Source: Clostridia bacterium
Lineage (GTDB): Bacteria; Bacillota; Clostridia; Oscillospirales; Acutalibacteraceae
Assembly (NCBI GenBank): GCA_017397845.1
Contig: JAFQHU010000009.1
Coordinates: forward strand, 1 to 64,000
Length of the DNA stretch: 64,000 nucleotides
Direction: 5' to 3'
The notes beneath the pieces were generated by a model. The model was given only the letters and a program-made list of their open reading frames with translations. It was not told the origin of the DNA and ran no database searches. This document shows positions 39,232-48,021 of this stretch, piece after piece; the first letter of the stretch is position 1, and the number at the start of each line of letters is the position of its first letter. The position numbers and the translations under genes are program-made.

Positions 39232-39267
39232 AAAGTGGCTGTTTCACGAAAGTGAAACAGCCACTTT
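39232..39267. terminator. Very strong terminator between the PHP gene and mini-protein D
   Basis: A perfect 16-bp stem AAAGTGGCTGTTTCAC / GTGAAACAGCCACTTT with a GAAA tetraloop and flanking A/T runs. It serves the convergent genes on both sides. Confidence 0.9.
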
Positions 39268-39284
39268 TGTTTTGAAAAAATGAA

Positions 39285-39398
39285 TTATTCAGCGCTTTCT
39301 TCGCCTGCGGTTAACTTATCGAAAATAGCTTTGATGAAGTCGATAAGAGCTTCGATAAATGCTTTGATATCCTCTTTGTAGGTTTCAAAAAATTCCAT
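39285..39398 (-). CDS. 37-aa amphipathic helical mini-protein D
   Basis: ATG 39398 lies seven bases after an AGGAGG site; TAA is at 39287-39285. The product begins MEFFETYKEDIKAFIEALID, continues FIKAIFDKL and ends AGEESAE. Nearly the whole chain is one amphipathic helix. The core EALIDFIKAIF aligns with WLIDFIKRIL of mini-protein B and the acidic A-E end is shared with A and B, although the genes lie 26 kb apart. It has a near-consensus promoter and an exceptionally strong terminator. Unknown function; a membrane-surface-active peptide is one possibility. Confidence 0.7.
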   Translation of the reverse strand: MEFFETYKEDIKAFIEALIDFIKAIFDKLTAGEESAE

Positions 39399-39431
39399 AG
39401 TATAATCCTCCTGAATATGTTTGGTAAAATA

Positions 39432-39460
39432 ATTATAATATAGTTTGTTTCAATAGTCAA
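39432..39460 (-). promoter_or_regulatory. Promoter of mini-protein D
   Basis: TTGACT (39460-39455), 17-base spacer, perfect TATAAT (39437-39432) on the minus strand. Confidence 0.7.
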
Positions 39461-39599
39461 TAGTAAATTTCTATTTTGTTCATTTGCTGTTAATAAGTTA
39501 TGCTTCAATAATATGTGAAAAGATAAATAAAAATAAAGATTTCAACTTGTACATTTTTAATAAATTTTAATTTTGGAGAAACTAATAACCGGGAATTTA

Positions 39600-39629
39600 T
39601 TGACTTGCGGGGTGATTATATAGTATTAT
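39600..39629 (+). promoter_or_regulatory. Promoter of the 946-aa secreted protein gene
   Basis: TTGACT, 18-base spacer, TATTAT, about 50 bases before the ATG. Between the two divergent promoters (39461-39599) nothing else is seen. Confidence 0.6.
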
Positions 39630-39682
39630 TATAATGATGAAATTTGATTTTATCTAAAGTTTATTTCAGGAGGTAAACAACT

Positions 39683-42523
39683 ATGAAAACAGTATTCAAC
39701 CGTGCGTTGAGTTTGGTGATGTGTCTTGTACTCATCTGCTCCACTATGTCAGTAATGGCTTTCGGTGCAAATGCGGCAGAAGATTTCAATTACAAAACTT
39801 ACGCACAGAACGCAACAAAGGAAAACGTACATCATCTTTTTGACTTTTTGGATGATGTGCTTGAAGATGCAAACGGTGCACAGAATAATCTGAAAAAGGA
39901 AGTTAATCTTTTTGATAAGAGTTTAGGTTGGCTTGAAATGCAGGCTGTCGAGTTTGTTTTAGGCCTTTTTGTTAAGAGTGACGCTCTTATAGTCGGTAAA
40001 GATTATGTTAAACTTTCACTCGATTTATCTTCAGTTGATGCTATTTGTAAAACTGTGGACAATTATCGTACGGTTATAGCTTTAGCAACCAATGACACGC
40101 TTAACGGTCTTATCAATCTCGGTGACCTTGGCGATATAAATCTTGATGTATTCGACGAAGGTCTTTCCCGTTCAAAATCCGGTGATGTAAAAATTTTCAG
40201 CGAAGTTCTTCAGCTTGCAGCTGCAAACAGCACGATTATAGGTAAGCTTCTTTCAGATGATGGTGTTAAGCTTGGCGTTATCGGCGATGCTATCAATATG
40301 AAAAACATTAAATTCGACGTAAGCACCTTATTAAGAGAAGGCATCGTTAATGCTATCTTTGATGAAAGCGATGCAAACTATGCTGACGCTATGAGCAAAG
40401 CAAAAAGTGACTTTGATAAGTTTGTTTACGAGGATGTCATGGGTCTTCTTTTAAAAGGGGATATCGAGGTTGGTGCCGACACCACAGTTGACGACCTTAT
40501 TACCGATATTTTTAACATCTTTGTAAGAAAGTATCTCGTGGGACTTGTCGAAGGTGAGGATAAAAAATTCAGCTTCGCAAGTGTCGGTTACCCGCAGCTC
40601 GATGATGTAATCATAATCGACGGCAAATATTTCGAAGACGAAAACGGTGTGTCCGATTATTCAGTTATTGAATTCAAAGACGGAGAGCCTGTTCTTTCAC
40701 AGATTAATAATATCTTAGGAACTGTTTTTGTTGAACTTGTTCCCGGCTTCAAAGGTGAATGGACAACCGGCGACTACAGTCAAATTGGCGATAACGTAAG
40801 AAAGCTTGTAAAATATATTGCTGAGAATTCCGGAGCAGACATCGACACCGATGTAGATGACGATGTACTTATGCTTGAAATTCTTAAAATTGTCTTCCAG
40901 GCTGCAGATACAAACGGTGAAAAGGAAGTTTACAACGCTGTTAAGCATACAGAAACCCTCACCGAAATGGTTAACTGTCTCGTTGTTTATCTCAGCGGTA
41001 AAGATTATTCTGACGATGTAACATATGAGCATGTTTTAGGCGATTGGATAATCGAAAAGTTTGAAGATGTCATTCCTCTTTATGCCGCTGACGGAAAGAC
41101 AGTTATTACAGCAAACGGAAAATATACCGTTTGGGAAGTTCTTAACAGTGTTCTCAATTTCTTCCTTGTTGACAAAAATCTCAATGCTTTCTTTGGCATG
41201 AGTGTTAAAAAGTCTGACAGCTATTTCGATAAGCTTGATGAAATTTTGGACTTTACGGCAAAGACCGGTGAAGCAAACTTTGAGTCAGAGAAATATATCA
41301 ATGACCTTGTCGGCAGTATATTAAGTGTTGATCTCCAATCATTTATTGAGCTTACTGCAAAAAGAGCTCTTGATTTTGCCGGAGAAGCAAAGGTAGTAAC
41401 CTTCCTTTATAATCTTGTTTACAACCTTCTCAATAATTGGTCAAAAAGCAATACCAAATTAAATAATTACAGTGAAGATAAGCCTTTCGACAATACTCTT
41501 TCCAATGCCGGTGTGGCAAATCTCGCAAAGGTATTTATCGAAACCTTAAGCGCACGCAGTGAGGGTGCAGCATGCTTGGTCGGTCTTATCGTAAACTTCA
41601 TCACCGATATTAACGAAAAAGTTGAGCTCAGAGATTCGACCTGTACCGCCATCGGTTACAGAACAAATCACAAAACCTGTCTCAAATGCAATAAGGTGTA
41701 TCTCAAGGGTACGACAATCGCCGCAAAGGGCCATAAGTACAATGCAGGTGTAATCACAAAGAAGCCCACCTGCACAGCAAAGGGAACAAAAACCTATACC
41801 TGTACCGTATGCGGTGTAAAAAAATATCAGGATGTTGCAGCCGCAGGTCATAAGGCAACCGGCTACAAAACAACTAAGGCAGCTACATATAAGACAAAGG
41901 GTCTTCAGGTAAATAAGTGTACCGTATGCGGTGTTAAATTGGGCGAAAAGATTTTGAATATGCTTACTCTTAATAAGCCCTCAGGTCTTAAAGCAACTGC
42001 TCTGAGCACAACATCAATCAAATTCTCATGGAATAAGGTTGCCGGTGCAGAATCATATACTCTTTATTACAGAGCAGGCTCAGGTAAATGGAAGGCAGTA
42101 AATGCCAAAAACAAAACAAATGTTACCGTTAAAAAGCTTAAGACAGGAACCACCTATAAGTTTAAGGTTGTTGCTGTTGCCGGTTCAAATAAGAGCAAGG
42201 ACAGCAGTATCGTAAGTGCCTCAACCAAACCCTCCACAGTAACACTCAAAGCACTCCGTTCAAAGAAAAAGAAGGAAATTATCGCAGAATGGAAGAAGAT
42301 TTCAGGTGTAACAGGTTATGAGGTACAGTATTCAACCTCAAAGAAGTTCACCAAAAAGACAACCAAGACCGTTACCGTTAAAAAGCAGAGCACATATAAA
42401 ACTATCATCAAAAAGCTTAAGAGCAAGAAAAAGTATTATGTAAGAGTGCGTGCTTATAAGACAGTAAACAAGGTTAAGGTTTACGGTGCATACAGCAAGG
42501 TAAAGAATATCAAATGTAAATAA
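39683..42523 (+). CDS. Large secreted protein: helical domain, CxxC repeats, two C-terminal Fn3 domains
   Basis: ATG 39683 follows AGGAGG. The signal peptide (ALSLVMCLVLICSTMSVMAF) is cleaved near ANA, residue 31. Residues 35-645 form a largely helical region with no recognised family; it has repeated Asp-rich turns but no catalytic motif. Residues 650-760 hold CxxC modules of the type PTCTAKGTKTYTCTVCGVKK, closely similar to those of the giant protein at 29380. Two Fn3 domains end the protein (about 765-855 and 857-946), the last being very Lys-rich. It is presumably a cell-surface protein; the basic C-terminus could hold it to teichoic acid or glycan by charge. Confidence 0.75.
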   Translation: MKTVFNRALSLVMCLVLICSTMSVMAFGANAAEDFNYKTYAQNATKENVHHLFDFLDDVLEDANGAQNNLKKEVNLFDKSLGWLEMQAVEFVLGLFVKSDALIVGKDYVKLSLDLSSVDAICKTVDNYRTVIALATNDTLNGLINLGDLGDINLDVFDEGLSRSKSGDVKIFSEVLQLAAANSTIIGKLLSDDGVKLGVIGDAINMKNIKFDVSTLLREGIVNAIFDESDANYADAMSKAKSDFDKFVYEDVMGLLLKGDIEVGADTTVDDLITDIFNIFVRKYLVGLVEGEDKKFSFASVGYPQLDDVIIIDGKYFEDENGVSDYSVIEFKDGEPVLSQINNILGTVFVELVPGFKGEWTTGDYSQIGDNVRKLVKYIAENSGADIDTDVDDDVLMLEILKIVFQAADTNGEKEVYNAVKHTETLTEMVNCLVVYLSGKDYSDDVTYEHVLGDWIIEKFEDVIPLYAADGKTVITANGKYTVWEVLNSVLNFFLVDKNLNAFFGMSVKKSDSYFDKLDEILDFTAKTGEANFESEKYINDLVGSILSVDLQSFIELTAKRALDFAGEAKVVTFLYNLVYNLLNNWSKSNTKLNNYSEDKPFDNTLSNAGVANLAKVFIETLSARSEGAACLVGLIVNFITDINEKVELRDSTCTAIGYRTNHKTCLKCNKVYLKGTTIAAKGHKYNAGVITKKPTCTAKGTKTYTCTVCGVKKYQDVAAAGHKATGYKTTKAATYKTKGLQVNKCTVCGVKLGEKILNMLTLNKPSGLKATALSTTSIKFSWNKVAGAESYTLYYRAGSGKWKAVNAKNKTNVTVKKLKTGTTYKFKVVAVAGSNKSKDSSIVSASTKPSTVTLKALRSKKKKEIIAEWKKISGVTGYEVQYSTSKKFTKKTTKTVTVKKQSTYKTIIKKLKSKKKYYVRVRAYKTVNKVKVYGAYSKVKNIKCK

Positions 42524-42533
42524 TTCCACAGCT

Positions 42534-42565
42534 AAAGGCAGACTTTTTACGGTCTGCCTTTTTTA
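42534..42565 (+). terminator. Terminator of the 946-aa protein gene
   Basis: AAAGGCAGAC / GTCTGCCTTT with an 8-base loop and a T6 tract, ten bases after the stop. Confidence 0.85.
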
Positions 42566-42574
42566 CATAAAAAA

Positions 42575-42598
42575 GCAGGAAGCATTGATGCTTCCCGC
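42575..42598 (-). terminator. Terminator of the S1-PIG-L-flavodoxin operon
   Basis: GCGGGAAGCAT / ATGCTTCCTGC on the minus strand followed by TTTTTT, 18 bases after the flavodoxin gene. Confidence 0.8.
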
Positions 42599-42615
42599 AA
42601 ATCGGATATTTTATT

Positions 42616-43101
42616 TTAGCCGAGAAATTCAATAACTCCGTCAAGCTTATCTTCGCTTACCTGGTCTACACCGTTTTCGAAAATGGTCATTATTTTTTCG
42701 CTTTCGGCGGCAGGCTTTTCTTTGAGCTTGCTTTTGAGCATTTTAATCATCATGGACATCATCATTTTATACATACCCTTGAGTTTGTCTATGTGAAAAT
42801 CACCGGGCAGAGCAAAGAACGGCTCTGTGACTGAATTTTTCTCTTTTACCTCGGCTGAGTTTTTTTCATTGGTTGTGATACCCACAGCACATATGCATTT
42901 TATATTGCTGAATTTTTGTCTCAGCTGAGAAAGTCCCTGAATATCTCCCGCCATAACCCAACCGAAGAAAATGATTTCTTCATCGGGATTTACACTTTCC
43001 GCCTGTGAAAGGGAATAAACGGGGAGTGACAGCTTTTCTGAAAGCATTTCAGCATATTTTTTCGATGAGCCTGTATTAGACTGATAGATTATTGTTGCCA
43101 T
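42616..43101 (-). CDS. Flavodoxin-domain protein
   Basis: A 161-aa protein with the flavodoxin phosphate loop at the N-terminus (IIYQSNTGSSKKYAEMLSEK), then DEEIIFFGWVMAGDIQGLSQ and CICAVGITTNEKN. It fits the flavodoxin-like family that also contains protoporphyrinogen oxidase HemG relatives. The C-terminal third has a Met/Lys-rich helix (GMYKMMMSMMIKMLKSKL), unusual for an electron carrier. It lies 25 bases downstream of the PIG-L gene and is likely co-transcribed. Redox partner unknown. Confidence 0.75.
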   Translation of the reverse strand: MATIIYQSNTGSSKKYAEMLSEKLSLPVYSLSQAESVNPDEEIIFFGWVMAGDIQGLSQLRQKFSNIKCICAVGITTNEKNSAEVKEKNSVTEPFFALPGDFHIDKLKGMYKMMMSMMIKMLKSKLKEKPAAESEKIMTIFENGVDQVSEDKLDGVIEFLG

Positions 43102-43126
43102 TTTTTTGTCCTTTCTTTTATATCCG

Positions 43127-43951
43127 TTATACTATGGGAAGATTGAAACAATGCATCTGAAGGTCGCTGATCAGGCGTAAAGGCTCTGCGGCTTTGAATT
43201 CGGTACCCTCTGCAAACATGGTCTGCTGAAGCATAATAGCCGCCAAAAGGGCAGGCTCAGCCTGTGATACATGGCATTTGATCGCTTTCATTTTAAGCTC
43301 TTCGAATTCGGTGATATCAACTAAGGTATTGGGTGCATCTGTGTAATAAAAGCCCACACCCTTGCACTTCCATGCATCTTCACGGAGCTTTCCGTCGATA
43401 AATTCGGGATAAAAATTACACTGAGCATCCATAACCGCATATTTTACTGCATTACCCACCTTAATGTGGTCAGAGTGACATTCGTTGGAAAGATTCGGAT
43501 CTGCAGTAAGAACGTAGTCAGGCTTTATTTCGCGGATAACCTCGACTATTTTGAGAGAGATTTCTCTTTCGGAAGCATCGTTTTTGTCTGCAAAACCTAA
43601 AAATCCCGCATTTTTCATGCCAAGCATCTGCTGTGCGGCAAGTGCTTCCTTTTGTCTTATGGTCTGTACTTCGTTTTCTTTGCCGATGTATTCGGGTTCA
43701 GCAAAACGGTCATCGGTCACTGTAAGCTCATAAACCTCCACACCGAGAGAGCGGAGCCATGCGATGGTGCCGCCGGCGCCTATCTGATTGTCATCCGGGT
43801 GCGGCTGAACGAAAAGAACCTTTTTCGCCTTTGAAAGGTCGGGCGGAGAGCAGAGCAGATCCGCTGCTGAGGTGGCAGCGGTGAGTACACTTTTTGCTGT
43901 GGCAAATTTAATGGAGTTATTTCTTTTTCTGAATATTTCCTTAATCTTCAT
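43127..43951 (-). CDS. PIG-L family deacetylase
   Basis: Zinc-dependent de-N-acetylase fold (LmbE-like). The metal-binding motif is VQPHPDDNQIGAGGTIAWLR (about residues 48-67), and the third ligand is in CHSDHIKVGNAVKYAVMDAQ. Family members deacetylate GlcNAc-containing substrates such as bacillithiol precursors or N-acetylglucosamine polymers. The neighbouring flavodoxin and S1 genes do not identify the substrate. 274 aa, no signal peptide, so a cytoplasmic substrate is expected. RBS AGGAGGT. Confidence 0.87.
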   Translation of the reverse strand: MKIKEIFRKRNNSIKFATAKSVLTAATSAADLLCSPPDLSKAKKVLFVQPHPDDNQIGAGGTIAWLRSLGVEVYELTVTDDRFAEPEYIGKENEVQTIRQKEALAAQQMLGMKNAGFLGFADKNDASEREISLKIVEVIREIKPDYVLTADPNLSNECHSDHIKVGNAVKYAVMDAQCNFYPEFIDGKLREDAWKCKGVGFYYTDAPNTLVDITEFEELKMKAIKCHVSQAEPALLAAIMLQQTMFAEGTEFKAAEPLRLISDLQMHCFNLPIV

Positions 43952-43989
43952 ATTTTTGACCTCCTAAATTTTTACATTACTATTTTATA

Positions 43990-44943
43990 TCAAATTGCAT
44001 CTTCCGTCAACCTGTAGTCGGAAAAAACTGTTTCTATTATTTTTTCGCTTGATGCGGGGGAATAAACCCAGCGATCCATATAGTCACCTTTATGATAATA
44101 TGTGACGGGCTCATTGGGATAGGGGGCCTCAAAGGAATCAACTATTATAAGCTTTATTTTCATTCTTTCGGGAATGAGGTTTTTTATATATACACTCGCA
44201 TGCTGACCGGGAACCACACCGGGAACATATTCTGCCAAGCCTGCAAGATTTGGTTTGAGTTCCACGAAAATGCCGTATCTTTCGACGGAGCGTACGATAC
44301 CCGGAACCGTTTCCCCGGCTTTGAAAAGGGCGGCATTTTCCTCCCATGTGCCCAAAAGCTCTTTATAGCTGAGGGTTATTCTGCCTTTGTCGTCTATCGC
44401 TTTTACCACTGCTTTTATCCTGTCACCGGCTGAAAATCTTGCCGAGGGATGGGGAATACGGGAAACGGAAATGCTGTCGATGGGCATTAGTGCGGAAATG
44501 CCTGCACCGATATCGCAGAAAACTCCGAAAGGCTCCATGTGTGTTACCGTGGCATCTATAATACAGCCGGGGGTAAGGGTGGAAATATAATCTCTCATAT
44601 ATTCCTGCTGTACCTTTTTGCGTGAAAGAAGGGCAAGGGTTTCACCTTTTTCATTTACGGTGAAGTCGGTGATTTTGCACAGCACGGGTTTATTTACCCG
44701 TGAAATAATGGCTATATCTCTTACGGAGCCGTCATCGATGCCGATGGCACCCTCGTCACGGGGAATAAAGCCCTTCATCGGCCCTAAGTCAACATAGAGA
44801 TTGTGTTCATTGTCGCATACGGTGGCTCTGCATTCGATGGTTTTACCGCTGTAATATGCCTCCTTTATTGAGGCGGCGGAAAGCAGAGCGTTTTTGTTTT
44901 CCTGGGTGTGAATAAGCGTGTTTTCAGGATAAAATTTTTTCAT
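43990..44943 (-). CDS. S1 RNA-binding domain protein, S1-like
   Basis: The 317-aa protein has three S1/OB-fold domains: about residues 28-110 (RATVCDNEHNLYVDLGPMKG), 128-200 (GCIIDATVTHMEPFGVFCDI, then KGRITLSYKELLGTWEENAA) and 212-280 (GIVRSVERYGIFVELKPNLA). It matches the short S1-like proteins annotated as 30S ribosomal protein S1 in Clostridia, and likely binds mRNA or rRNA. It may lead a three-gene operon; the gap to the PIG-L gene is 38 bases. The last 35 residues are outside the S1 folds. Confidence 0.83.
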   Translation of the reverse strand: MKKFYPENTLIHTQENKNALLSAASIKEAYYSGKTIECRATVCDNEHNLYVDLGPMKGFIPRDEGAIGIDDGSVRDIAIISRVNKPVLCKITDFTVNEKGETLALLSRKKVQQEYMRDYISTLTPGCIIDATVTHMEPFGVFCDIGAGISALMPIDSISVSRIPHPSARFSAGDRIKAVVKAIDDKGRITLSYKELLGTWEENAALFKAGETVPGIVRSVERYGIFVELKPNLAGLAEYVPGVVPGQHASVYIKNLIPERMKIKLIIVDSFEAPYPNEPVTYYHKGDYMDRWVYSPASSEKIIETVFSDYRLTEDAI

Positions 44944-45022
44944 TTTTAAGACCCTTTCGTTTTTAATATTAAATTATATGCATAATTTTTTATCATTATT
45001 TGCTTTAGTTACAATATAATCA

Positions 45023-45052
45023 TTGATATTTCACTTTCATTTATGGTATACT
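45023..45052 (+). promoter_or_regulatory. Promoter of the DUF951-prfA operon
   Basis: TTGATA, 18-base spacer, TATACT, 30 bases before the ATG. Confidence 0.6.
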
Positions 45053-45082
45053 GTATTAATAATATTTGTTGGAGGCGACCTT

Positions 45083-45274
45083 ATGGATATAAGAGTAGGC
45101 GATGAGCTTGTTATGAAGAAAAACCATCCTTGCGGAAATAAAAGCTTTAAGGTTATACGCTCCGGTATGGATTTCAAACTTGAATGTATGGGCTGCGGAC
45201 ATGTGGTGATGGTGCCCCGTGTCAAAGCAGAAAAAAACATAAAAAAAGTGATCCGTGACGGTGAGACACTTTAG
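45083..45274 (+). CDS. DUF951 family protein
   Basis: From ATG 45083 (GGAGG seven bases upstream) the product is 63 aa, the usual DUF951 length. It reads MDIRVGDELVMKKNHPCGNK, then SFKVIRSGMDFKLECMGCGH and VVMVPRVKAEKNIKKVI. The conserved Cys residues (HPCGN, CMGCG) suggest a small zinc or metal site, and the fold resembles a small beta barrel. Function is unknown; the family is widespread in Firmicutes. The upstream in-frame extension from 45023 overlaps the promoter and is rejected. It precedes prfA by 39 bases. Confidence 0.85.
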   Translation: MDIRVGDELVMKKNHPCGNKSFKVIRSGMDFKLECMGCGHVVMVPRVKAEKNIKKVIRDGETL

Positions 45275-45313
45275 TCGTATTTCTTTTGAAAAAATATTTA
45301 AAGGAGATTCACC

Positions 45314-46393
45314 GTGACAGAGAAATTCACTGAAAAAATAGAAAGCGTAAAAGAACGCTGTGACGAGCTTTATGCCTTTTTCGCCCGAGAGGACAGCATA
45401 AAGGATATGAATGAATATAATGAGCTATCAAAGGAATTTTCCGCCCTTTCTCCCATACTCAGGCTAATCAGAGAGTATGAGAAATGCTCCAAAGATAAAG
45501 AGAGTGCAAAAGACTTTTTAGCCGAAGCAGCGGAGCTTGGCGGAGATTATTATGATATGGCAAAGGAGGAGTTGGAGTCGCTGAGCGAAAAGGAGCATAG
45601 TCTTCTCAAAGAGCTTGAGCTGATGCTGATACCTCCCGATCCGAGAGATGAAAAGAATGCCATCATAGAAATAAGAAGCGGTACGGGCGGAAAGGAAGCT
45701 GAGCTTTTCGTTTACGACCTGTACAGAATGTATACAATGTATGCTCAACGGTGCGGCTTTGAAACGGATACCGTTTACGGTACTCTCACGGAGCTCGGCG
45801 GCTTTAAGGAAGTAGTTTTCACCGTGTCGGGAAAAGGTGCCTTCGGCAGATATAAGTTTGAAAAGGGCGCTCACCGGGTTCAGCGTGTGCCCGAAACGGA
45901 GGCGAACGGTAAAAAGCAGACCTCTGCAGTAACCGTTGCTGTATTTCCGGAAGCGGGGGAAGTGGATTTCGAGATTAATATGGCTGATTTGCAGATTGAT
46001 ACCTACCGTGCCAGCGGCGCAGGCGGTCAGCACGTAAATAAAACCGAATCGGCTATCAGAATTACTCACATCCCCACAGGCACTGTTGTGGAGTGCCAGG
46101 ATGAAAGAAGTCAGCATAAAAATAAGGATAAGGCACTCAAGGTTCTCCGTTCACGTCTTTTGCAGAGTGAAAAGCAAAAGCAAAAAGACACTCTTGATTC
46201 CGACAGAAAAAATCAGGTAGGCAGCGGTGACCGCAGCGAAAGAATAAGAACCTATAACTATCATCAGAACAGAGTAAGCGACCATATATCGGGTAAAACA
46301 TATTTTTCACTGAAGGATATTCTTAACGGAGATATGGATGAGCTTGTGGACAATCTTACGGCATACTGTAAGGCCGAGCAGATAGAGGTATAA
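45314..46393 (+). CDS. prfA: Peptide chain release factor 1 (RF1)
   Basis: Recognises UAA and UAG stop codons and triggers peptide release. The 359-aa protein carries the GGQ motif in RASGAGGQHVNKTESAIRIT and the PxT codon-reading tripeptide as PET in HRVQRVPETEANGK, which marks RF1 rather than RF2 (SPF). HIPTGTVVECQDERSQHKNK is also typical. It needs no programmed frameshift. The usual follower prmC (methylation of the GGQ Gln) is not in this operon; tsaC follows after seven bases. Confidence 0.95.
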   Translation: MTEKFTEKIESVKERCDELYAFFAREDSIKDMNEYNELSKEFSALSPILRLIREYEKCSKDKESAKDFLAEAAELGGDYYDMAKEELESLSEKEHSLLKELELMLIPPDPRDEKNAIIEIRSGTGGKEAELFVYDLYRMYTMYAQRCGFETDTVYGTLTELGGFKEVVFTVSGKGAFGRYKFEKGAHRVQRVPETEANGKKQTSAVTVAVFPEAGEVDFEINMADLQIDTYRASGAGGQHVNKTESAIRITHIPTGTVVECQDERSQHKNKDKALKVLRSRLLQSEKQKQKDTLDSDRKNQVGSGDRSERIRTYNYHQNRVSDHISGKTYFSLKDILNGDMDELVDNLTAYCKAEQIEV

Positions 46394-46400
46394 ATATTTT

Positions 46401-47426
46401 ATGGAAACACAGATATTCAAGGTATTTTCGGAAAATGATGAAGCGATTGATAAAACGGCTGATATATTAAAATCGGGAGGAATAGTGGCTATTCCCACGG
46501 AAACAGTTTACGGTTTGGCGGGTAATGCTTTGGACGGAAATGTTACGGATAAAATTTATGCGGCCAAGGGCAGACCCTCTGACAATCCTCTCATTGTGCA
46601 TATAAGTGATATTTCGCAGTGGAGACCTTTGGTAAAGGAAATCCCCGAAAATGCATATGCTCTTGCTGATAAGTATTGGCCGGGTCCGCTGACCGTTATA
46701 CTGCCGAAAAGTGAAATTGTTCCCGACAAGGTAAGCGGAGGTCTTTCGACTGTAGCCGTAAGAATGCCTTCGGATAAAATTGCGAGAGCCATAATAGAGA
46801 AATCGGGTGTGCCTTTGGCAGCACCTTCAGCCAATACTTCGGGTAAACCGAGTCCCACATCGGCGAAATATGTAATAGAGGACCTTATGGGTAAGGTGGA
46901 TGCCATCGTTGATGCAGGGGAATGCAGTGTTGGCGTGGAGTCCACGGTAATTTCCCTGTGCGAAACACCGCCAAGACTTCTCCGTCCCGGCGGAATTACC
47001 GCAGAAATGCTTACGGATGTTTTGGGCGAAATAGTCATAGACGATGCGGTTTTCAATAAGCTGGCTGACGGAAAAAAGGCAGCTTCACCGGGAATGAAGT
47101 ATAAGCATTATTCACCCGATACTCAGGTAATAATAGTAAAAGGCTCTTTTGAAGATTTCAAAAAATTCATCGAAAAGAATAAAACAGAAAAAACTGCCGC
47201 ACTTTGCTTTGAGGGTGAAGAAAAGGAGCTTTCAGTAATGTGCGTTACATATGGTAAAAAAAATGATCCGGCAGGTCAGGCAAAAAATATTTTTGATGCT
47301 CTTCGCAGGGTTGACGAAATAGGAGCCGAAAAGGTCTTTGCCCGTTTTCCTGAAACTGACGGGGTGGGACTTGCCGTTTTTAACAGACTCGTCCGTGCGG
47401 CGGCATTCAATATAATCGAGGTATAA
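46401..47426 (+). CDS. tsaC: L-threonylcarbamoyladenylate synthase (Sua5/YwlC type)
   Basis: Makes threonylcarbamoyl-AMP from threonine, bicarbonate and ATP, the first step of t6A synthesis, and so complements tsaE and tsaB at 24.3-25.4 kb. Residues 10-200 are the YrdC domain (GGIVAIPTETVYGLAGNALD, YAAKGRPSDNPLIVHI, PSANTSGKPSPTSA). LRPGGITAEML and SPGMKYKHYSPDTQV lead into the C-terminal Sua5 domain (about 235-341), which marks the long form (341 aa). Confidence 0.93.
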   Translation: METQIFKVFSENDEAIDKTADILKSGGIVAIPTETVYGLAGNALDGNVTDKIYAAKGRPSDNPLIVHISDISQWRPLVKEIPENAYALADKYWPGPLTVILPKSEIVPDKVSGGLSTVAVRMPSDKIARAIIEKSGVPLAAPSANTSGKPSPTSAKYVIEDLMGKVDAIVDAGECSVGVESTVISLCETPPRLLRPGGITAEMLTDVLGEIVIDDAVFNKLADGKKAASPGMKYKHYSPDTQVIIVKGSFEDFKKFIEKNKTEKTAALCFEGEEKELSVMCVTYGKKNDPAGQAKNIFDALRRVDEIGAEKVFARFPETDGVGLAVFNRLVRAAAFNIIEV

Positions 47427-47428
47427 AA

Positions 47429-48004
47429 ATGACAGTATACGGTCTTACGGGTAAAACGGGAGCGGGAAAAAGCACCGTTGCCGCTTTTCTTAAGGAAAAA
47501 GGCTTTTATATTATTGACGGAGATGTAATTGCCCGTCATATAACCGACAAAGGAAAACCCGCCTTAAAGCTTCTTTCCGAGCATTTCGGAGCGGATATAA
47601 TAAACGCTGACGGTACGCTGAACCGCAAACTTTTGGCTTCACGTGCATTTTCATCCCCGGAAAACACAGCCGTGCTGAATTCCATAACCCATCCTCTCAT
47701 CACCGAAGAGTTTGAAAAGGAAATCGAAAAGGCCGTAAAAGAGGGCTACACAAAAGCCGTTATAGATGCGGCGGCATTACTCGAAAGTGAATGTAAAAAT
47801 CTTTGCAGTAAAATAATTGTGGTTTATGCACCCGAAAAAATGCGTTTAAAGCGTATTTTAAGCCGTGACGGTATAACTGAGAGAGAGGCAAAAACCAGAA
47901 TGAAGGCGCAGAAAAGCGACGAATATTACTTCTCTCACGCCGATATAATAGTAAAGTCTTATTTGCCCCATAATATTGAAAAACAGCTGCAGACAATTCT
48001 GTAA
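47429..48004 (+). CDS. coaE: Dephospho-CoA kinase CoaE
   Basis: Catalyses the last step of coenzyme A synthesis. The 191-aa P-loop kinase has GLTGKTGAGKSTVAAFLKEK (Walker A, residues 5-24), IDGDVIARHITDKGKPAL, HPLITEEFEKE and DAAALLESECKNLCSKIIVV. The lid region is LKRILSRDGITEREAKTRMK. It starts two bases after tsaC, indicating coupling. Confidence 0.92.
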   Translation: MTVYGLTGKTGAGKSTVAAFLKEKGFYIIDGDVIARHITDKGKPALKLLSEHFGADIINADGTLNRKLLASRAFSSPENTAVLNSITHPLITEEFEKEIEKAVKEGYTKAVIDAAALLESECKNLCSKIIVVYAPEKMRLKRILSRDGITEREAKTRMKAQKSDEYYFSHADIIVKSYLPHNIEKQLQTIL

Positions 48005-48021
48005 AGAAAGGAACCGATAAT

